64,000 nt of DNA from Kosakonia arachidis (GTDB lineage Bacteria; Pseudomonadota; Gammaproteobacteria; Enterobacterales; Enterobacteriaceae), in assembly GCF_900116535.1 (NCBI RefSeq), contig NZ_FPAU01000001.1, positions 186,001 through 250,000 on the forward strand, read 5' to 3'. The notes below the pieces were generated by a model. It was given only the letters and a program-made list of their open reading frames with translations, did no database searches and was not told where the DNA came from. Each line of letters opens with the position of its first letter. Within the stretch, counting starts at the first letter, position 1. A program made the translations under genes and the position numbers. This document shows, one piece after another, positions 32,831 through 43,043 of the stretch.

Positions 32831-33633
32831 GACTGCGGTACCACCGGGATCACGGAACCGTTATATTGTTTGCGGATAAACTCCGCGACCTGCGGTGATG
32901 TCAGGTCTTTGACCAGTTCTTTGATGCGCGGATCGTTGGCCAGTTGCGTGTTAGTGACCAGAATATTGGCATAGGGGTTGTGCCTGGCGCTCTCCAGACC
33001 TAGCGCATCTTTTGCCGGGCTCAGCCCTGCTTCCAGCGCGTAATTGCCATTGATCACCGCCAGATCGACATCATCCAGCGAGCGCGGGATTTGCGGCGAT
33101 TCTATCTCAAGGATCTGCAAATGTTTCGGGTTTTGCACGATGTCTTTCGGTGTCGCCAGCGTGGTGGCCGGATCGGTGAACTTACTGTCGAGTTTGATCA
33201 ATCCCTGGGCTTGCAGCAGGAACAGGGCCCGGCTCAGGTTCGTGGCATTGTTCGGTACGGCCACTTTGGTGTTATTCGGCAGCGATTTGAGATCCTTGTA
33301 TTTATGTGAATAGATGCCGAGCGGTTCAATGTGCACTGTCGCGGCGATGGCAAAAGTCTTGCCTAGCGCCTTTTCCTGATCCTTCAAGTAAGGCACATGC
33401 TGGAAGTAGTTGGCATCGACATCGCCGTTCGCCAGTAGCTCGTTAGCATTGGCGCCGTTGGTTAATTCAATGACTTTCAGATCCAGTTTCGGATCGATTT
33501 TTTTGATGTAGTTGAGGATCTCCGCGTGCGGCACCGGGTCGGCAGCGACACGCAGTGCTTCTGCCTGAGCGGAAGTCCATACCAGAGAAAGAGACAGTGC
33601 TACCCCTGCCAGAGTAAAAGCGGCATGTTTCAT
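32827..33633 (-). CDS. MetQ/NlpA-family substrate-binding protein, non-lipidated
   Basis: A 268-residue periplasmic binding protein of the NlpA/MetQ family. The signal peptide [24 protein letters not shown] ends with a signal peptidase I site (AQA-E) and has no lipobox cysteine. It should therefore be soluble, unlike the lipoprotein MetQ of E. coli. The family motif [14 protein letters not shown] is clear. It is coupled to the ATPase gene by an ATGA overlap and follows the oxygenase gene by 25 bp. The ligand is unknown; D- or L-methionine or another sulfur compound is plausible. Confidence 0.9.
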   Translation of the reverse strand: MKHAAFTLAGVALSLSLVWTSAQAEALRVAADPVPHAEILNYIKKIDPKLDLKVIELTNGANANELLANGDVDANYFQHVPYLKDQEKALGKTFAIAATVHIEPLGIYSHKYKDLKSLPNNTKVAVPNNATNLSRALFLLQAQGLIKLDSKFTDPATTLATPKDIVQNPKHLQILEIESPQIPRSLDDVDLAVINGNYALEAGLSPAKDALGLESARHNPYANILVTNTQLANDPRIKELVKDLTSPQVAEFIRKQYNGSVIPVVPQS

Positions 33634-33658
33634 GATGTGTGTTCCTGTGTTGTTATGG

Positions 33659-34687
33659 TCAGACGATCAATTGTTCAGTACGTTCGCGCAGCACATCGCG
33701 GTAATAACGTTCCGCCACGTCCGGATGGGAGCGCAGGCGGCCTTTCAGGTAGTTCCAGCCGACGTCGCGCAGCAGTGGATTGTGCGGATCGCTCTCCGGC
33801 CCGCGCGCCTCTTGCGCCAGCTTCGGTGGCAGGGTGTACAACGGAACCACAGCATCAAGCTGGGCGCCGAGGAAGAAAGCAATCGACAAACGCTGCTGTT
33901 CCGCAGGGGGTGATACCACGCGGTGAATGGTGGCGCGCAGATAGCCGTTGGTGGCCAGTTCCAGCAGTTCGCCAATGTTGACAACAAAACTGCCCGCCAG
34001 CGGCGCGGCATCGATCCAGTGGTCAGGTTCGACTTCCACCTGCAGTCCTTTTTGCTCATCCTGCAGGAGAAAACTGAGAAAGCCGGAATCTTTATGGGCG
34101 CCTACGCCTTGTGCGCTTTGGGTAGAGTGCTGGCCTGGGTAGCGGATCAGCTTGATGTGCTCATTTGGTTTATTGCCATAGAGCGCGTCAAAGGCGTCTG
34201 CAGGCAGTTGCAGTGCTTCGGCAAACGCCCGCAGCAGGGTAATGGCCATACCTGTCATCGCCTTTTGCCAGGCGAGGAGGGCGGCTTTCAGCGTTGGCAA
34301 GGCTCGCGGCCAAAGATTCGGGCCTTGTAAACGCCGCCAGCCGGGATCGCTGTCGCTGAGCAGCAGCGCCGGGCGTTCCGCACCAATATCGAACTGCTCA
34401 CGCCAGTCCGGCTGTCCGCGGGTTATCTCTGAAGCGGCACGGTTATAGCCACGAAAATGGGGAGAGTGGATCATCGCGACTTGCTGTTTTTGCTCATCAG
34501 TGAGGGCGAAAAAACGTCGGGACTCTTGCTGGACAGCGTGTTGCAGTGCATCGTCGATGCCGTGGTTAATCAGGTAAAAGAAGCCGATATCGCGCGCAGC
34601 GTGGCGCAGATCGGCAAGAAAGTGTTCGCGTTCAGCGCCGTGCGTGTAACGGGAAAGATCGAGGATCGGTAACGTCGTTGCGTTCAT
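33659..34687 (-). CDS. 2-oxoglutarate/Fe(II)-dependent oxygenase (isopenicillin N synthase family)
   Basis: A 342-residue enzyme with the DIOX_N region (IGFFYLINHGID) and the jelly-roll core. The iron ligands His198, Asp200 (GAHKDSG) and His255 (ATIHRVVS) are present, as is Arg266 in RLSIAFF for the 2-oxoglutarate carboxylate. The family covers 1-aminocyclopropane-1-carboxylate oxidase, isopenicillin N synthase and many dioxygenases, so the substrate cannot be named. It is first in an operon with a MetNIQ-like importer, which suggests that it oxidises the imported compound. Confidence 0.88.
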   Translation of the reverse strand: MNATTLPILDLSRYTHGAEREHFLADLRHAARDIGFFYLINHGIDDALQHAVQQESRRFFALTDEQKQQVAMIHSPHFRGYNRAASEITRGQPDWREQFDIGAERPALLLSDSDPGWRRLQGPNLWPRALPTLKAALLAWQKAMTGMAITLLRAFAEALQLPADAFDALYGNKPNEHIKLIRYPGQHSTQSAQGVGAHKDSGFLSFLLQDEQKGLQVEVEPDHWIDAAPLAGSFVVNIGELLELATNGYLRATIHRVVSPPAEQQRLSIAFFLGAQLDAVVPLYTLPPKLAQEARGPESDPHNPLLRDVGWNYLKGRLRSHPDVAERYYRDVLRERTEQLIV

Positions 34688-34916
34688 TGTGTTCTCCGAA
34701 GGCAGTCAATAATCGTGTTCTGGTCAGGTTCAGTGTTCGGGGACAACAACAGCGCATTTTCTTTTTCCTCTTCGTCAGGTGTGATGACAGCTTGCCTTAA
34801 CAGCAATAATTCAACCAATAACGTTCCTTTCTAATTTATGTCCGCACAGGATCACGTGCATTTGCGAAAAACGCATAACGCAGATCGCTTGAAATGAAGA
34901 AATAACTTCGATAGAC

Positions 34917-34937
34917 TTTTGTTATGTTATAACAAAA
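34917..34937. promoter_or_regulatory. Zur-type box upstream of rpmE2-rpmJ2
   Basis: TTTTGTTAT-GTT-ATAACAAAA: a perfect 9-nt inverted repeat around a 3-nt centre, 14 bp before the rpmE2 start. It closely fits the enterobacterial Zur consensus (GTTATA..TATAAC core). Zur represses zinc-free ribosomal protein paralogues when zinc is sufficient. Confidence 0.8.
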
Positions 34938-34951
34938 CATATGAGTGAAAC

Positions 34952-35212
34952 ATGAAACCTGATATCCATCCTCACTATCGTACAGTGGTATTCCACGACA
35001 CCAGTGCCAACGAATACTTTAAAGTGGGTTCAACCATTAAAACGGAACGCGAAATCGAACTGGAAGGCGTGACCTATCCGTATATCATCATCGACGTTTC
35101 GTCGGCATCGCATCCTTATTACACCGGTAAACAAAAAGTGATTGCTAACGAAGGCAGCGCAGCACGTTTCCAGCAACGTTATGGTCGCTTTTTTAGCGAT
35201 AAAAAGGAGTAA
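34952..35212 (+). CDS. rpmE2: Ribosomal protein L31 type B, zinc-free
   Basis: An 86-residue L31 paralogue (YkgM) that replaces zinc-binding L31 under zinc starvation and so frees zinc. The CxxC zinc motif of RpmE is absent. Typical type B parts are [28 protein letters not shown] and a C-terminal RFQQRYGRF. The ribosome site is weak (GAGTGAAAC). It is co-transcribed with rpmJ2 3 bp downstream and lies behind a Zur box. Confidence 0.95.
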   Translation: MKPDIHPHYRTVVFHDTSANEYFKVGSTIKTEREIELEGVTYPYIIIDVSSASHPYYTGKQKVIANEGSAARFQQRYGRFFSDKKE

Positions 35213-35215
35213 GTG

Positions 35216-35356
35216 ATGCAGGTGCTGAATTCATTGCGTAGTGCGAAACAACGCCACCCTGACTGCCAGGTTGTCCGGCGCAAGGGGCGTTTATATGTGA
35301 TCTGTAAATCCAATCCGCGATTCAAGGCGGTGCAAGGTAAAAAGAAAAAACGTTAA
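35216..35356 (+). CDS. rpmJ2: Ribosomal protein L36 type B, zinc-free
   Basis: A 46-residue L36 paralogue (YkgO) beginning [17 protein letters not shown] and ending GKKKKR. AAAAAGGAG lies just upstream at the end of rpmE2. It lacks the CxxC...CxxxxH zinc set of RpmJ; the two cysteines seen (HPDCQ, ICKSN) match the E. coli type B protein. The stop codon overlaps the stop of the convergent acetyltransferase gene (shared TTAA at 35353-35356). Confidence 0.93.
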   Translation: MQVLNSLRSAKQRHPDCQVVRRKGRLYVICKSNPRFKAVQGKKKKR

Positions 35357-36054
35357 GCGCGAAGTGATGCCAGGGATCGGCGCTGCTTGCCATCGGCCGT
35401 AAAGTTGTCGGCGGCAAGCCAGCGTTGCAGTGCGCGATCAATGTGCTGCCATTCACTGTCAATAATTGAAAACCAGTCGGTATCGCGATTATGGCCTTTG
35501 AGTACCAGCGCCTGGCGAAAACGCCCTTCATACTGAAAACCGAGACGGAGTGCCGCTTGGCGTGACGGTTCATTCAGACTGTTACACTTCCACTCGTAGC
35601 GTCGGTATCCCAGTACTGTAAAGGCATACTTCATCAATAACCATTGTGCCTCTGTCGAGGCGGGCGTACGCGCCAGTAACGGCGAGAAATGTACGCTCCC
35701 CACTTCCATGACACCGTTTTTCTCATCAATGCGCATTAATGCGAGGCTACCGACCGGCTGTAAAGTTTTGTTGTCTATGACGGCAAAATACAGCGGATCG
35801 CGTCGTGTGCAGATGCTCGCTATCCAGTCGCGAAACGCTGCTTCATTTTTTTCCGGCTCCCGCAGCAACCATGTCCAGCTCCTGTTATCGCCTGCGTGTT
35901 GATGTGCCTGGAACAGCGCACTCGCGTGCTGAGTGTCCAGCGGCTCAAGACGGCAATAACGGCCTTCTAGCGTAACGCGCTGCGGGTAAGGACGCGGCTG
36001 CCAGTCGGGCAGCGCATCGCCGATGGGTTGTTGATATTGATTGAATTGGCTCAT
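35353..36054 (-). CDS. RimJ/RimL-like GNAT acetyltransferase
   Basis: A 233-residue GNAT enzyme of the large RimJ-like group, with [21 protein letters not shown], the [13 protein letters not shown] strand, [10 protein letters not shown] and [40 protein letters not shown]. This group is widespread, but the substrate is unknown. AAGGAGG precedes the ATG at 36054; the open frame continues 20 codons upstream into the divergent promoter and was rejected. The divergent MocR gene, with a dyad between them, is its likely regulator. Confidence 0.88.
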   Translation of the reverse strand: MSQFNQYQQPIGDALPDWQPRPYPQRVTLEGRYCRLEPLDTQHASALFQAHQHAGDNRSWTWLLREPEKNEAAFRDWIASICTRRDPLYFAVIDNKTLQPVGSLALMRIDEKNGVMEVGSVHFSPLLARTPASTEAQWLLMKYAFTVLGYRRYEWKCNSLNEPSRQAALRLGFQYEGRFRQALVLKGHNRDTDWFSIIDSEWQHIDRALQRWLAADNFTADGKQRRSLASLRA

Positions 36055-36093
36055 TGTGCCTCCTTGTGTATGCGGGGCAGCGTAACGCAGCAC

Positions 36094-36113
36094 TGGTTCC
36101 ATAAAAAGAACCA
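36094..36113. promoter_or_regulatory. Candidate operator between the GNAT and MocR genes
   Basis: TGGTTC (36094-36099) and GAACCA (36108-36113) form a perfect 6-nt inverted repeat with an AT-rich 8-nt centre in the 96-bp divergent region. A TATAGT -10-like element toward the MocR gene lies at 36120-36125. Confidence 0.5.
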
Positions 36114-36150
36114 TAGAGGTATAGTCTTATGGATCCACGTGGAGAAAATA

Positions 36151-37596
36151 ATGAATATTCCTGAGGATGGACTATACGCTCTGCTGCGACGGGCGCTGGA
36201 GGACCGCGCCAGCCTGACGCGCCAGCGCACGCTCTATGTGGCGCTGCGCGATGCGGTACGGCAGGGGAGGTTAAAGCACGGTAGCCTGTTACCGGGATCG
36301 CGCGTACTGGCGGAAATGTTGCATATTTCGCGTAATACCGTGAATGCCGCGCTGGAACAACTGGCCGTTGAAGGGTATGTGTTGCGCGATCGGCAGGGAA
36401 CACGGGTAGCAAAATTGGCTACAGTTGAGCGAACGGATCCTGCACCGTCGGTAACGCTCGCTCAGCGCGTACAGCAACTGCCTGGTGGGGTTTTACGTCA
36501 TTCGCCAGCACTGGCGCTGACGCCGGGAATTCCGGCGGCAAATTACTTCCCGCTGGCTGTCTGGCGACGGCTGGCTGAACGAGTGTGGCGCGATGAAGGC
36601 AGTCTGTTATTGAATTATGGTGAATCCGCTGGTGAATGGCGGTTACGCGTAGCGATAGCCCGCCATCTGGCTATATCTCGCGGCATGGATTGCGACGCTG
36701 AACAGATAGTGATCACCGAAGGTGCGCAGGAAGCGTTGATGCTTTGTGTGCACTTGCTCAGTGACGTGGGCGACCATGCATGGGTGGAAGAGCCGGGTTA
36801 CGGTGGTGCTAAAAGCGCTTTTCTGGCGGCAGGTCTGGAAGTGGTGGGAATGCCGATCGACGACGAAGGGATGGTGCTGAACTCTGCGGCCCGGCCGCCG
36901 CGTATGATTTACACCTCACCGTCACATCAATATCCGCTGGGCAAGGTGATGAGCGCTGCCCGGCGGCTGGCGCTGCTGGACTATGCCCGGCAAATGGGAA
37001 GCTGGATTGTGGAAGATGATTACGATAGCGAGTTTCGCTATCCGGGCGAGCCTATTCCGGCGATGTCAGGTATGGTGGCGAATCCACCCGTGGTTTATCT
37101 TGGTACTTTTAGTAAAACCTTGTTTCCATCGTTGCGTATCGGTTTTATGGTAATGCCGCCCGCATTGGCCCTGGCTGCAGGACCGGCAATCGGTAGTTTG
37201 TTACGTGGCGGTCATCGTGCTGAGCAACTGACGTTGGCGCGTTTTATTGAAGATGGGCACTATGCACGTCATCTCGCCGCGATGGGTCGGCTGTATCGTA
37301 AGCGGCAAGCGCATTTGCTGGAAGCCGTTCACAACGAGCTGCATGTTGCGCATCAGGTCTATGGCGGCGGCGGTGGGCTGCACTTAACGCTGGCGATCCC
37401 GGGGATTGATGATGAAGCGGTAGCCCACGCTGCGAGGCAATGGCAATTGGCACCCCATGCATTAAGCCGTTTCTGGCTGCATAAGAGTACTGCATCCAGC
37501 GGGTTGGTTCTGGGTTACGGCAACACGTCCGCCAGCCGGTTTACGGCTGCGGTACGTACGATTAACCGACTGATTGAGCAGTCTCGGGGCGGGTGA
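36151..37596 (+). CDS. MocR-type PLP-dependent transcriptional regulator
   Basis: A 481-residue regulator with an N-terminal GntR winged helix ([50 protein letters not shown]) and a C-terminal aminotransferase-like domain. Conserved parts are [22 protein letters not shown] and the PLP lysine in [16 protein letters not shown]. PdxR and related regulators have this form; the ligand is unknown. ATG 36151 starts the HTH; the longer upstream frame overlaps the GNAT promoter. The 3' end overlaps that of convergent ylaC by 35 bp. Confidence 0.88.
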   Translation: MNIPEDGLYALLRRALEDRASLTRQRTLYVALRDAVRQGRLKHGSLLPGSRVLAEMLHISRNTVNAALEQLAVEGYVLRDRQGTRVAKLATVERTDPAPSVTLAQRVQQLPGGVLRHSPALALTPGIPAANYFPLAVWRRLAERVWRDEGSLLLNYGESAGEWRLRVAIARHLAISRGMDCDAEQIVITEGAQEALMLCVHLLSDVGDHAWVEEPGYGGAKSAFLAAGLEVVGMPIDDEGMVLNSAARPPRMIYTSPSHQYPLGKVMSAARRLALLDYARQMGSWIVEDDYDSEFRYPGEPIPAMSGMVANPPVVYLGTFSKTLFPSLRIGFMVMPPALALAAGPAIGSLLRGGHRAEQLTLARFIEDGHYARHLAAMGRLYRKRQAHLLEAVHNELHVAHQVYGGGGGLHLTLAIPGIDDEAVAHAARQWQLAPHALSRFWLHKSTASSGLVLGYGNTSASRFTAAVRTINRLIEQSRGG

Positions 37597-38041
37597 GGGT
37601 GAAGACGTCGTAAAACGAGAGTTCGCCCTTGCGCGCTACCATTTTTTCCAACCGGGACTTACTCTCTTCCTCAACCAGCGGGGATTGCAGGATCGCGTTA
37701 ATCAAACCTGATGGAACAAATCGTGTGTTGTACCACTCACCGTTATAGCAGACCCGGAAATCGAGCACATCGATATCTTCATAGTGGTAGCGAGGATAAA
37801 CATCAAAAAAGAAGAAACCGTTCAGAACCACGAAGAGCACAATCAATAGCCAGACGGAGCCGGAGAGGGTTTCGGACTGAAGCATCACCGCCAGCGTAGC
37901 AAGCAAGGCCAGATACATGCCGACAAACAGGCCGGGGTGTTTGCGAATGAAACTGATGCTGAATCGTGGGCGGTTATCCCGTTTCTCGCGCTGGTTGATC
38001 TCTTCAATCGTTTCGCTGAGCAGCCTCTGTATCTCTGTCAT
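37562..38041 (-). CDS. ylaC: Inner-membrane protein YlaC
   Basis: A 159-residue protein close to E. coli YlaC. Two membrane segments (~39-56 and ~62-80) form a hairpin, followed by a cytoplasmic region with [29 protein letters not shown]. Function is unknown. It overlaps the end of the convergent MocR gene by 35 bp. In E. coli ylaC lies between ylaB and maa, so this resumes the backbone. Confidence 0.92.
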   Translation of the reverse strand: MTEIQRLLSETIEEINQREKRDNRPRFSISFIRKHPGLFVGMYLALLATLAVMLQSETLSGSVWLLIVLFVVLNGFFFFDVYPRYHYEDIDVLDFRVCYNGEWYNTRFVPSGLINAILQSPLVEEESKSRLEKMVARKGELSFYDVFTLTRPETAQSVG

Positions 38042-38141
38042 CTTACGCCTTTACTGATACTGTTTTGCAGGTAGACAGGCTATTTTAAGTTGCCATTTTG
38101 TATGAGAAAAGTAACAGTTTTGCCGCAAAAAATAATAACAG

Positions 38142-38679
38142 TTAGATGTCAGTCAGGGATTTGATGATACGCGCTGGGTTGCCGCCGACCACAACATTCG
38201 CCGGAACATCTTTCACGACGACCGCGCCGGAGGCGATGACGGCGTTATCGCCAATCGTTACGCCCGGGTTGATAATGGCGCGGCCACCTATCCAGACGTT
38301 GTGACCAATGGTGACAGGTTTGCCATATTCTACGCCGCTGATGCGTTGCGGTGTAGATATGGACGCCGGGTGCCAGCATGCAGTTATCGCCGATATGAAT
38401 TGGACAAACATCGAGCAGGACGCAGTCGAAATTCGCGTAGAAATTGCAGCCAAGAAAAATATTGTAGCCATAATCACAGCGAAAATTGGGTTCGATATAG
38501 GCCCCTTCACCCCGGCCGAGAAGGTTGGCGAGAATATCTTTACGCTCGGCTTTTTCTTCCGGCGCCGAATGATTGTAACGATGCAGCAACTGCCTGGCTC
38601 GTAGACGATCGGCGCGCAAGGTTTCATCTGCCGAAAGATAGGGCAATCCGGCAATCATGTTTTGCTTTTCATCATTCAT
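38142..38679 (-). pseudogene. maa: Maltose O-acetyltransferase, frameshifted
   Basis: A left-handed beta-helix (hexapeptide repeat) acetyltransferase broken into two frames. The first frame runs [21 protein letters not shown] ... [16 protein letters not shown]. The second frame resumes at [18 protein letters not shown] and ends [14 protein letters not shown]. Compared with E. coli Maa, the eight codons after YTATH (PIDPVARN) are replaced by a single C at about 38340-38345, a net loss of 23 nt that shifts the frame. The deleted part carries the loop near the active site, so neither fragment should work. Everything else aligns well, so the loss is recent. Confidence 0.88.
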
Positions 38680-38744
38680 CTGATTCGAAGACACTCGTCA
38701 CGGAATCTGAAGGTTCTGTTTGCGTAGGAAAATAGTTAGCAAAA

Positions 38745-38963
38745 TTATCGTACAAATTTCCATACGGAGGAGGGGATTTTGTCATACAGCTTATTCATGG
38801 TCAGCTCTGCCAGACGATGGTCGGCTGCTGAATAAAAGACCGCGAGTTCCTCATCCGGAAGTTCGTATTTATTTTTTTCAATTACGCGTTCAAGGGTATC
38901 AATTGTCTGACAACGTCTGAGACGCATCAAATAATCAACTTTTGTTAATGGTTTTTCGGACAT
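38745..38963 (-). CDS. hha: Haemolysin expression-modulating protein Hha
   Basis: Hha is a 72-residue nucleoid-associated protein that binds H-NS and tunes silencing of horizontally acquired genes. The sequence differs from E. coli Hha at only a few positions ([40 protein letters not shown]). It is the second gene of the tomB-hha pair, 23 bp after tomB. It is also described as the toxin of a type of toxin-antitoxin pair with TomB. Confidence 0.97.
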   Translation of the reverse strand: MSEKPLTKVDYLMRLRRCQTIDTLERVIEKNKYELPDEELAVFYSAADHRLAELTMNKLYDKIPSSVWKFVR

Positions 38964-38986
38964 ACCTTCACCTTAGTGTTGAAAAA

Positions 38987-39361
38987 TTAACAAGATTGGC
39001 TGACTGGATTAGCCTTGCTTACATTGACGAAGCAGCGGAACAGCTTGTTGCCTGTTTTTTGCCATTTCTGTAAGTCATGTGTATTTATGCCATAGCTACT
39101 GAACAACATAAACGTATCGTCAAGATATTCGTCGATCTGTTCAATCAGTTTATTGTCTTCATTATACTTAATTTTATAATTAAGTGCGAAGGTCGCTATG
39201 TGTTCAATCAGCTCATTTAACTGCAAATTGACCGCTGATGTAGGATCATTAACCCACCCATGATGGCTCTCTTCGAGATTAACAAGGCAGTCATGGTACA
39301 GCGTTTCGCAGAGAAACTTGAGTTGCGCGATATCATGCCTTTTTGGCGAGTATTCGTCCAT
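38987..39361 (-). CDS. tomB: Hha-toxicity-attenuating protein TomB
   Basis: TomB (YbaJ) is 124 residues, as in E. coli, and all-helical (MDEYSPKRHDIAQLKFLCETLYHDCL). It counteracts Hha and affects biofilm formation and motility. A conserved cysteine near residue 18 (FLCETL) is reported to mediate oxygen-dependent inactivation of Hha. It precedes hha in one operon; its promoter lies in the AT-rich 510-bp gap to acrB. Confidence 0.96.
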   Translation of the reverse strand: MDEYSPKRHDIAQLKFLCETLYHDCLVNLEESHHGWVNDPTSAVNLQLNELIEHIATFALNYKIKYNEDNKLIEQIDEYLDDTFMLFSSYGINTHDLQKWQKTGNKLFRCFVNVSKANPVSQSC

Positions 39362-39831
39362 AACGCATCCCCTTCTGAGTGGTAATTTTTTTACTGACCG
39401 ACTGCTGTTTCAGGATGGGAACTTCTGCTCTGACCAGAGACTGACGCTGCTTTATGTTTGCCAATATAACTATAAGCTAGTCTGAATGGGATTTCATTGT
39501 GCTATCACGAAAAATTACAAATAATGTTTTTTTTGAGAAAAATGCACAAAATAGGAACATAACGTCGGGATGGGGCCTGTTACGCCTGTGTGCATTATTG
39601 CTTGTTCACCCTTGAGATTCATTAAGTTAGCATGGAAGAGATTATTCCAGCCTGAAAGGTATTTTTATACCAGGAATCGTCTTAGTGAAACTGATTGTAC
39701 CAGATAATTAAAGTTTATAAACGGCAGAGGATCGCTGATTTCAAAATACATAGTTATTATAAGCCTTATATCGGCGGTTCAAAATTAGCGAACAGGCAAT
39801 AAATGCTTTTAATTGTGGATGTGTTGATATG
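39362..39831. other. AT-rich intergenic region between tomB and acrB
   Basis: No gene is supported here. The region is AT-rich, with several -10-like motifs facing tomB. It holds one small dyad, GGTAT-TTTT-ATACC at 39658-39671, nested in CCTG..CAGG. It probably carries the tomB-hha promoter; an unrecognised small RNA cannot be excluded. Confidence 0.5.
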
Positions 39832-39858
39832 AAAAAGGCCGCTAAGTGCGGCCTTTTC
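39832..39858 (-). terminator. Rho-independent terminator after acrB
   Basis: AAAAGGCCGC (39833-39842), 5-nt loop, GCGGCCTTTT (39848-39857). On the minus strand the stem is followed by TTTTTC. It lies 14 bp after the acrB stop. Confidence 0.88.
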
Positions 39859-39871
39859 TGTAGAGAAACGA

Positions 39872-42800
39872 TCAATGTTCCTCAATCTTATGGCTGTGCT
39901 CAATATCCTCAGTACGGCTGCTAAAGCGGCGGCGCACCACCACGAAGAACACCGGAACAAAGAAGATAGCCAGAATGGTTGCGGTGATCATCCCGCCCAT
40001 TACGCCAGTACCTACTGCGTTCTGCGCGCCAGAACCCGCGCCAGTGCTGATAACCAATGGCAGTACCCCAAGGATAAATGCCAGTGAGGTCATCAGAATG
40101 GGACGCAGACGCATACGAACCGCATCCAACGTCGCCTCTACCAGACCTTTACCTTCTTTATCCATCAGATCTTTGGCGAATTCGACGATAAGTATCGCGT
40201 TCTTCGCCGACAAGCCGATGGTTGTCAGCAGGCCCACCTGGAAGTAAACGTCATTGCTCAGACCGCGAGAGGTGGCAGCCAGCAATGCGCCCACAACACC
40301 CAGCGGTACAACCAGCATGACCGAGAACGGAATCGACCAGCTTTCATACAGCGCTGCGAGACAGAGGAATACCACGATCAGCGAGATAGCATACAACGCC
40401 GGCGCCTGGTTGCCGGAGAGACGTTCCTGATAGGACATCCCCGTCCAGTCATAACCGATACCGGTCGGCAGCTTACTGGCCAGTTGTTCCATCATCGTCA
40501 TCGCTTCACCGGTACTTTTACCCGGTGCTGCCTGGCCGAGGATTTCCATTGACGGCAGCCCATTGTAACGCTCCAGACGCGGTGAACCGTATTCCCAGTG
40601 TGTGCTGGAGAAGGCGGAGAATGGCACCATCTTTCCATCACTCGCCCGCACATACCAGTCACCAATATCGCTTGGCAACATACGGTATTTAGCCTGTGAC
40701 ATAACGTACACTTTCTTCACGCGACCACGGTCGATAAAGTCGTTAACGTAGCTGCCGCCCCAGGCTGCACCCAGTGTGGTGTTGATGTCGCTAATCGACA
40801 CGCCCAGCGCCTGTGCTTTTTCCTGATCGATATCGATCTTGAACTGTGGCGTATCTTCCATGCCGTTAGGACGCACGCCCACCAGCAGATCCGGATGCTG
40901 AGCGATTTCACCAAACAGTTGGTTACGCGCCTGGGTTAATTTCTCATGCCCCAGGTTCGCCTGGTCAATTAACTGGAAGTCGAAGCCGGTTGCCGTACCG
41001 AGTTCAACAATCGCTGGCAGGTTGAAAGCGAAGACCATCGCATCTTTGATCGATGCAAAGTACCCGCTCGCACGGCCTGCGATTGCCGCTACTTTATTCG
41101 TTTCACCAGGACGTTCGTCCCAGTTTTTCAGCGATACGAATGCCAGACCTGTGTTCTGACCGCGACCAGAGAAGCCAAAGCCGTTAACGGTAAAGACGGA
41201 GTTAACGTTGTTTTTCTCATTTTCCAGATAGTATTTTGTCACTTGATCCAGCACTTTCTGCGTACGCTCTTGCGTCGCGCCCGCAGGCAACTGGGCCATA
41301 GTGAGAAGTACGCCCTGGTCTTCGTCCGGCAGGAACGAACTTGGCAGACGCACGAACAGCACCGCCATACCCGCAACGATAACGATATAGAGCAGCAAGT
41401 AACGACCGGTACTGCGCAGAATGTTACCCACGCTGTCAGTGTAGTGATGCGTGCTCTTCTCAAACATGCGGTTGAACCAGCCGAAGAAGCCTTTTTTGCC
41501 TTCACCGTGATCGCCTTTGGCAACTGGCTTCAGAATCGTGGCGCACAGCGCTGGCGTCAGGATCAATGCGACCAGCACAGACAGCACCATCGCAGAAACG
41601 ATAGTAATGGAGAACTGGCGATAGATTACCCCGGTTGAACCGCCGAAGAAGGCCATCGGTATGAATACTGCCGACAGAACTAACGCGATACCAACCAGCG
41701 CTCCCTGAATCTGCCCCATGGAACGGCGCGTCGCCTCTTTTGGCGGCAGGCCTTCTTCCATCATCACACGTTCGACGTTTTCCACCACCACGATGGCGTC
41801 GTCCACCAATAGACCTATCGCCAACACCATACCGAACATGGTGAGGGTGTTGATGGAGTAGCCAAAGGCGGCGAGTATCGCGAACGTCCCGAGCAGTACC
41901 ACCGGCACTGCGATCGTTGGGATCAGCGTTGCGCGGAAGTTTTGCAGGAACAGGTACATAACCAGGAATACCAGTATGATCGCTTCAACCAATGTTTTCA
42001 CCACTTCGTTAATCGAGATCTTAACGAATGGAGTGGTGTCATACGGATAAACCACCTTCAGGCCATGCGGGAAGTACGGCTCCAGTTTGGCAATGGTATC
42101 GCGTACCGCTTTGGCGGTATCGAGCGCATTCGCGCTGGTTGCCAGCTTGATACCGAGACCCGCAGCCGGTTGGCCATTATAGCGCGCGACTACGTCATAG
42201 CTTTCGCCGCCCAGTTCAATCTTCGACACGTCTCGCAAACGAACTTGTGAACCGTCAGCGTTCACTTTTAGCAGGATCTTACCGAACTCTTCCGTGGAGG
42301 TCAGACGGGTTTGCGCGATGATTGAGGCGTTCAACTGCTGCCCTTTGACCGGCGGAGTACCGCCTAACTGACCTGCAGCGACCTGGGCGTTCTGCGCCTG
42401 GATAGCCGCAATCACGTCAACTGGCGTAAGCTGGAAGTTATTGAGTTTGTTCGGGTCCATCCAGATACGCATCGCATACTGCGCACCGAATAGCTGAACG
42501 TCACCGACGCCGGGAGTTCGGCTGACCGGATCTTTGATGGTTGCGCCGACGTAATCCGCAATATCTTGCTGCGTCATGGAACCATCGGTACTGATCATCC
42601 CGAGAACCATCAGGAAGCTGCTGGATGATTTCTTAACGCTAACGCCTTGTTGCTGAACTTCCTGCGGTAACAGCGGCATGGCAAGTTGCAGTTTGTTCTG
42701 CACCTGAACCTGCGCGATATCCGCATCCGTTCCGGAATCAAAGGTAATTGTAATTTGTACCGTACCAGAGGAATCACTGGCGGAGGACATATAAAGCAGG

Positions 42801-43021
42801 TTATCGATACCGTTCATGTTCTGTTCGATAACCTGCGTCACGGTATCCTGTACCGTTTTCGCATCAGCACCCGGGTAGGTCGCCGTGATCTGAACTGCCG
42901 GTGGCGCAATCGTTGGATATTGCGCTATTGGCAATTTGAGGATCGAGAGAATCCCTGCCAGCATGATGATAATCGCGATAACCCACGCAAAGATGGGGCG
43001 ATCGATAAAAAACTTAGCCAT
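39872..43021 (-). CDS. acrB: Multidrug efflux RND transporter AcrB
   Basis: AcrB is the trimeric inner-membrane proton/drug antiporter of the AcrAB-TolC tripartite pump. The 1049 residues equal E. coli AcrB. The proton-relay aspartates lie in [18 protein letters not shown] (Asp407/408), and the essential lysine in the TM10 region ([11 protein letters not shown], Lys940). The N-terminal [21 protein letters not shown] and the switch-loop region are intact. It follows acrA by 22 bp in one operon. Confidence 0.98.
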   Translation of the reverse strand: MAKFFIDRPIFAWVIAIIIMLAGILSILKLPIAQYPTIAPPAVQITATYPGADAKTVQDTVTQVIEQNMNGIDNLLYMSSASDSSGTVQITITFDSGTDADIAQVQVQNKLQLAMPLLPQEVQQQGVSVKKSSSSFLMVLGMISTDGSMTQQDIADYVGATIKDPVSRTPGVGDVQLFGAQYAMRIWMDPNKLNNFQLTPVDVIAAIQAQNAQVAAGQLGGTPPVKGQQLNASIIAQTRLTSTEEFGKILLKVNADGSQVRLRDVSKIELGGESYDVVARYNGQPAAGLGIKLATSANALDTAKAVRDTIAKLEPYFPHGLKVVYPYDTTPFVKISINEVVKTLVEAIILVFLVMYLFLQNFRATLIPTIAVPVVLLGTFAILAAFGYSINTLTMFGMVLAIGLLVDDAIVVVENVERVMMEEGLPPKEATRRSMGQIQGALVGIALVLSAVFIPMAFFGGSTGVIYRQFSITIVSAMVLSVLVALILTPALCATILKPVAKGDHGEGKKGFFGWFNRMFEKSTHHYTDSVGNILRSTGRYLLLYIVIVAGMAVLFVRLPSSFLPDEDQGVLLTMAQLPAGATQERTQKVLDQVTKYYLENEKNNVNSVFTVNGFGFSGRGQNTGLAFVSLKNWDERPGETNKVAAIAGRASGYFASIKDAMVFAFNLPAIVELGTATGFDFQLIDQANLGHEKLTQARNQLFGEIAQHPDLLVGVRPNGMEDTPQFKIDIDQEKAQALGVSISDINTTLGAAWGGSYVNDFIDRGRVKKVYVMSQAKYRMLPSDIGDWYVRASDGKMVPFSAFSSTHWEYGSPRLERYNGLPSMEILGQAAPGKSTGEAMTMMEQLASKLPTGIGYDWTGMSYQERLSGNQAPALYAISLIVVFLCLAALYESWSIPFSVMLVVPLGVVGALLAATSRGLSNDVYFQVGLLTTIGLSAKNAILIVEFAKDLMDKEGKGLVEATLDAVRMRLRPILMTSLAFILGVLPLVISTGAGSGAQNAVGTGVMGGMITATILAIFFVPVFFVVVRRRFSSRTEDIEHSHKIEEH

Positions 43022-43043
43022 GTCTTAACGGCTCCTGTTTTAG

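Noticed and set aside
33526-33981. Plus-strand open frame across the binding-protein and oxygenase genes
   Set aside because: It overlaps two well-supported minus-strand genes and has no recognisable content.
38245-38694. maa considered as a gene with programmed frameshifting
   Set aside because: There is no slippery site or stimulatory structure, and eight conserved codons are physically missing at the junction.
39362-39831. Possible small RNA gene between tomB and acrB
   Set aside because: A dyad and AT-rich promoter-like motifs are visible, but no terminator-ended transcript unit could be identified on either strand.
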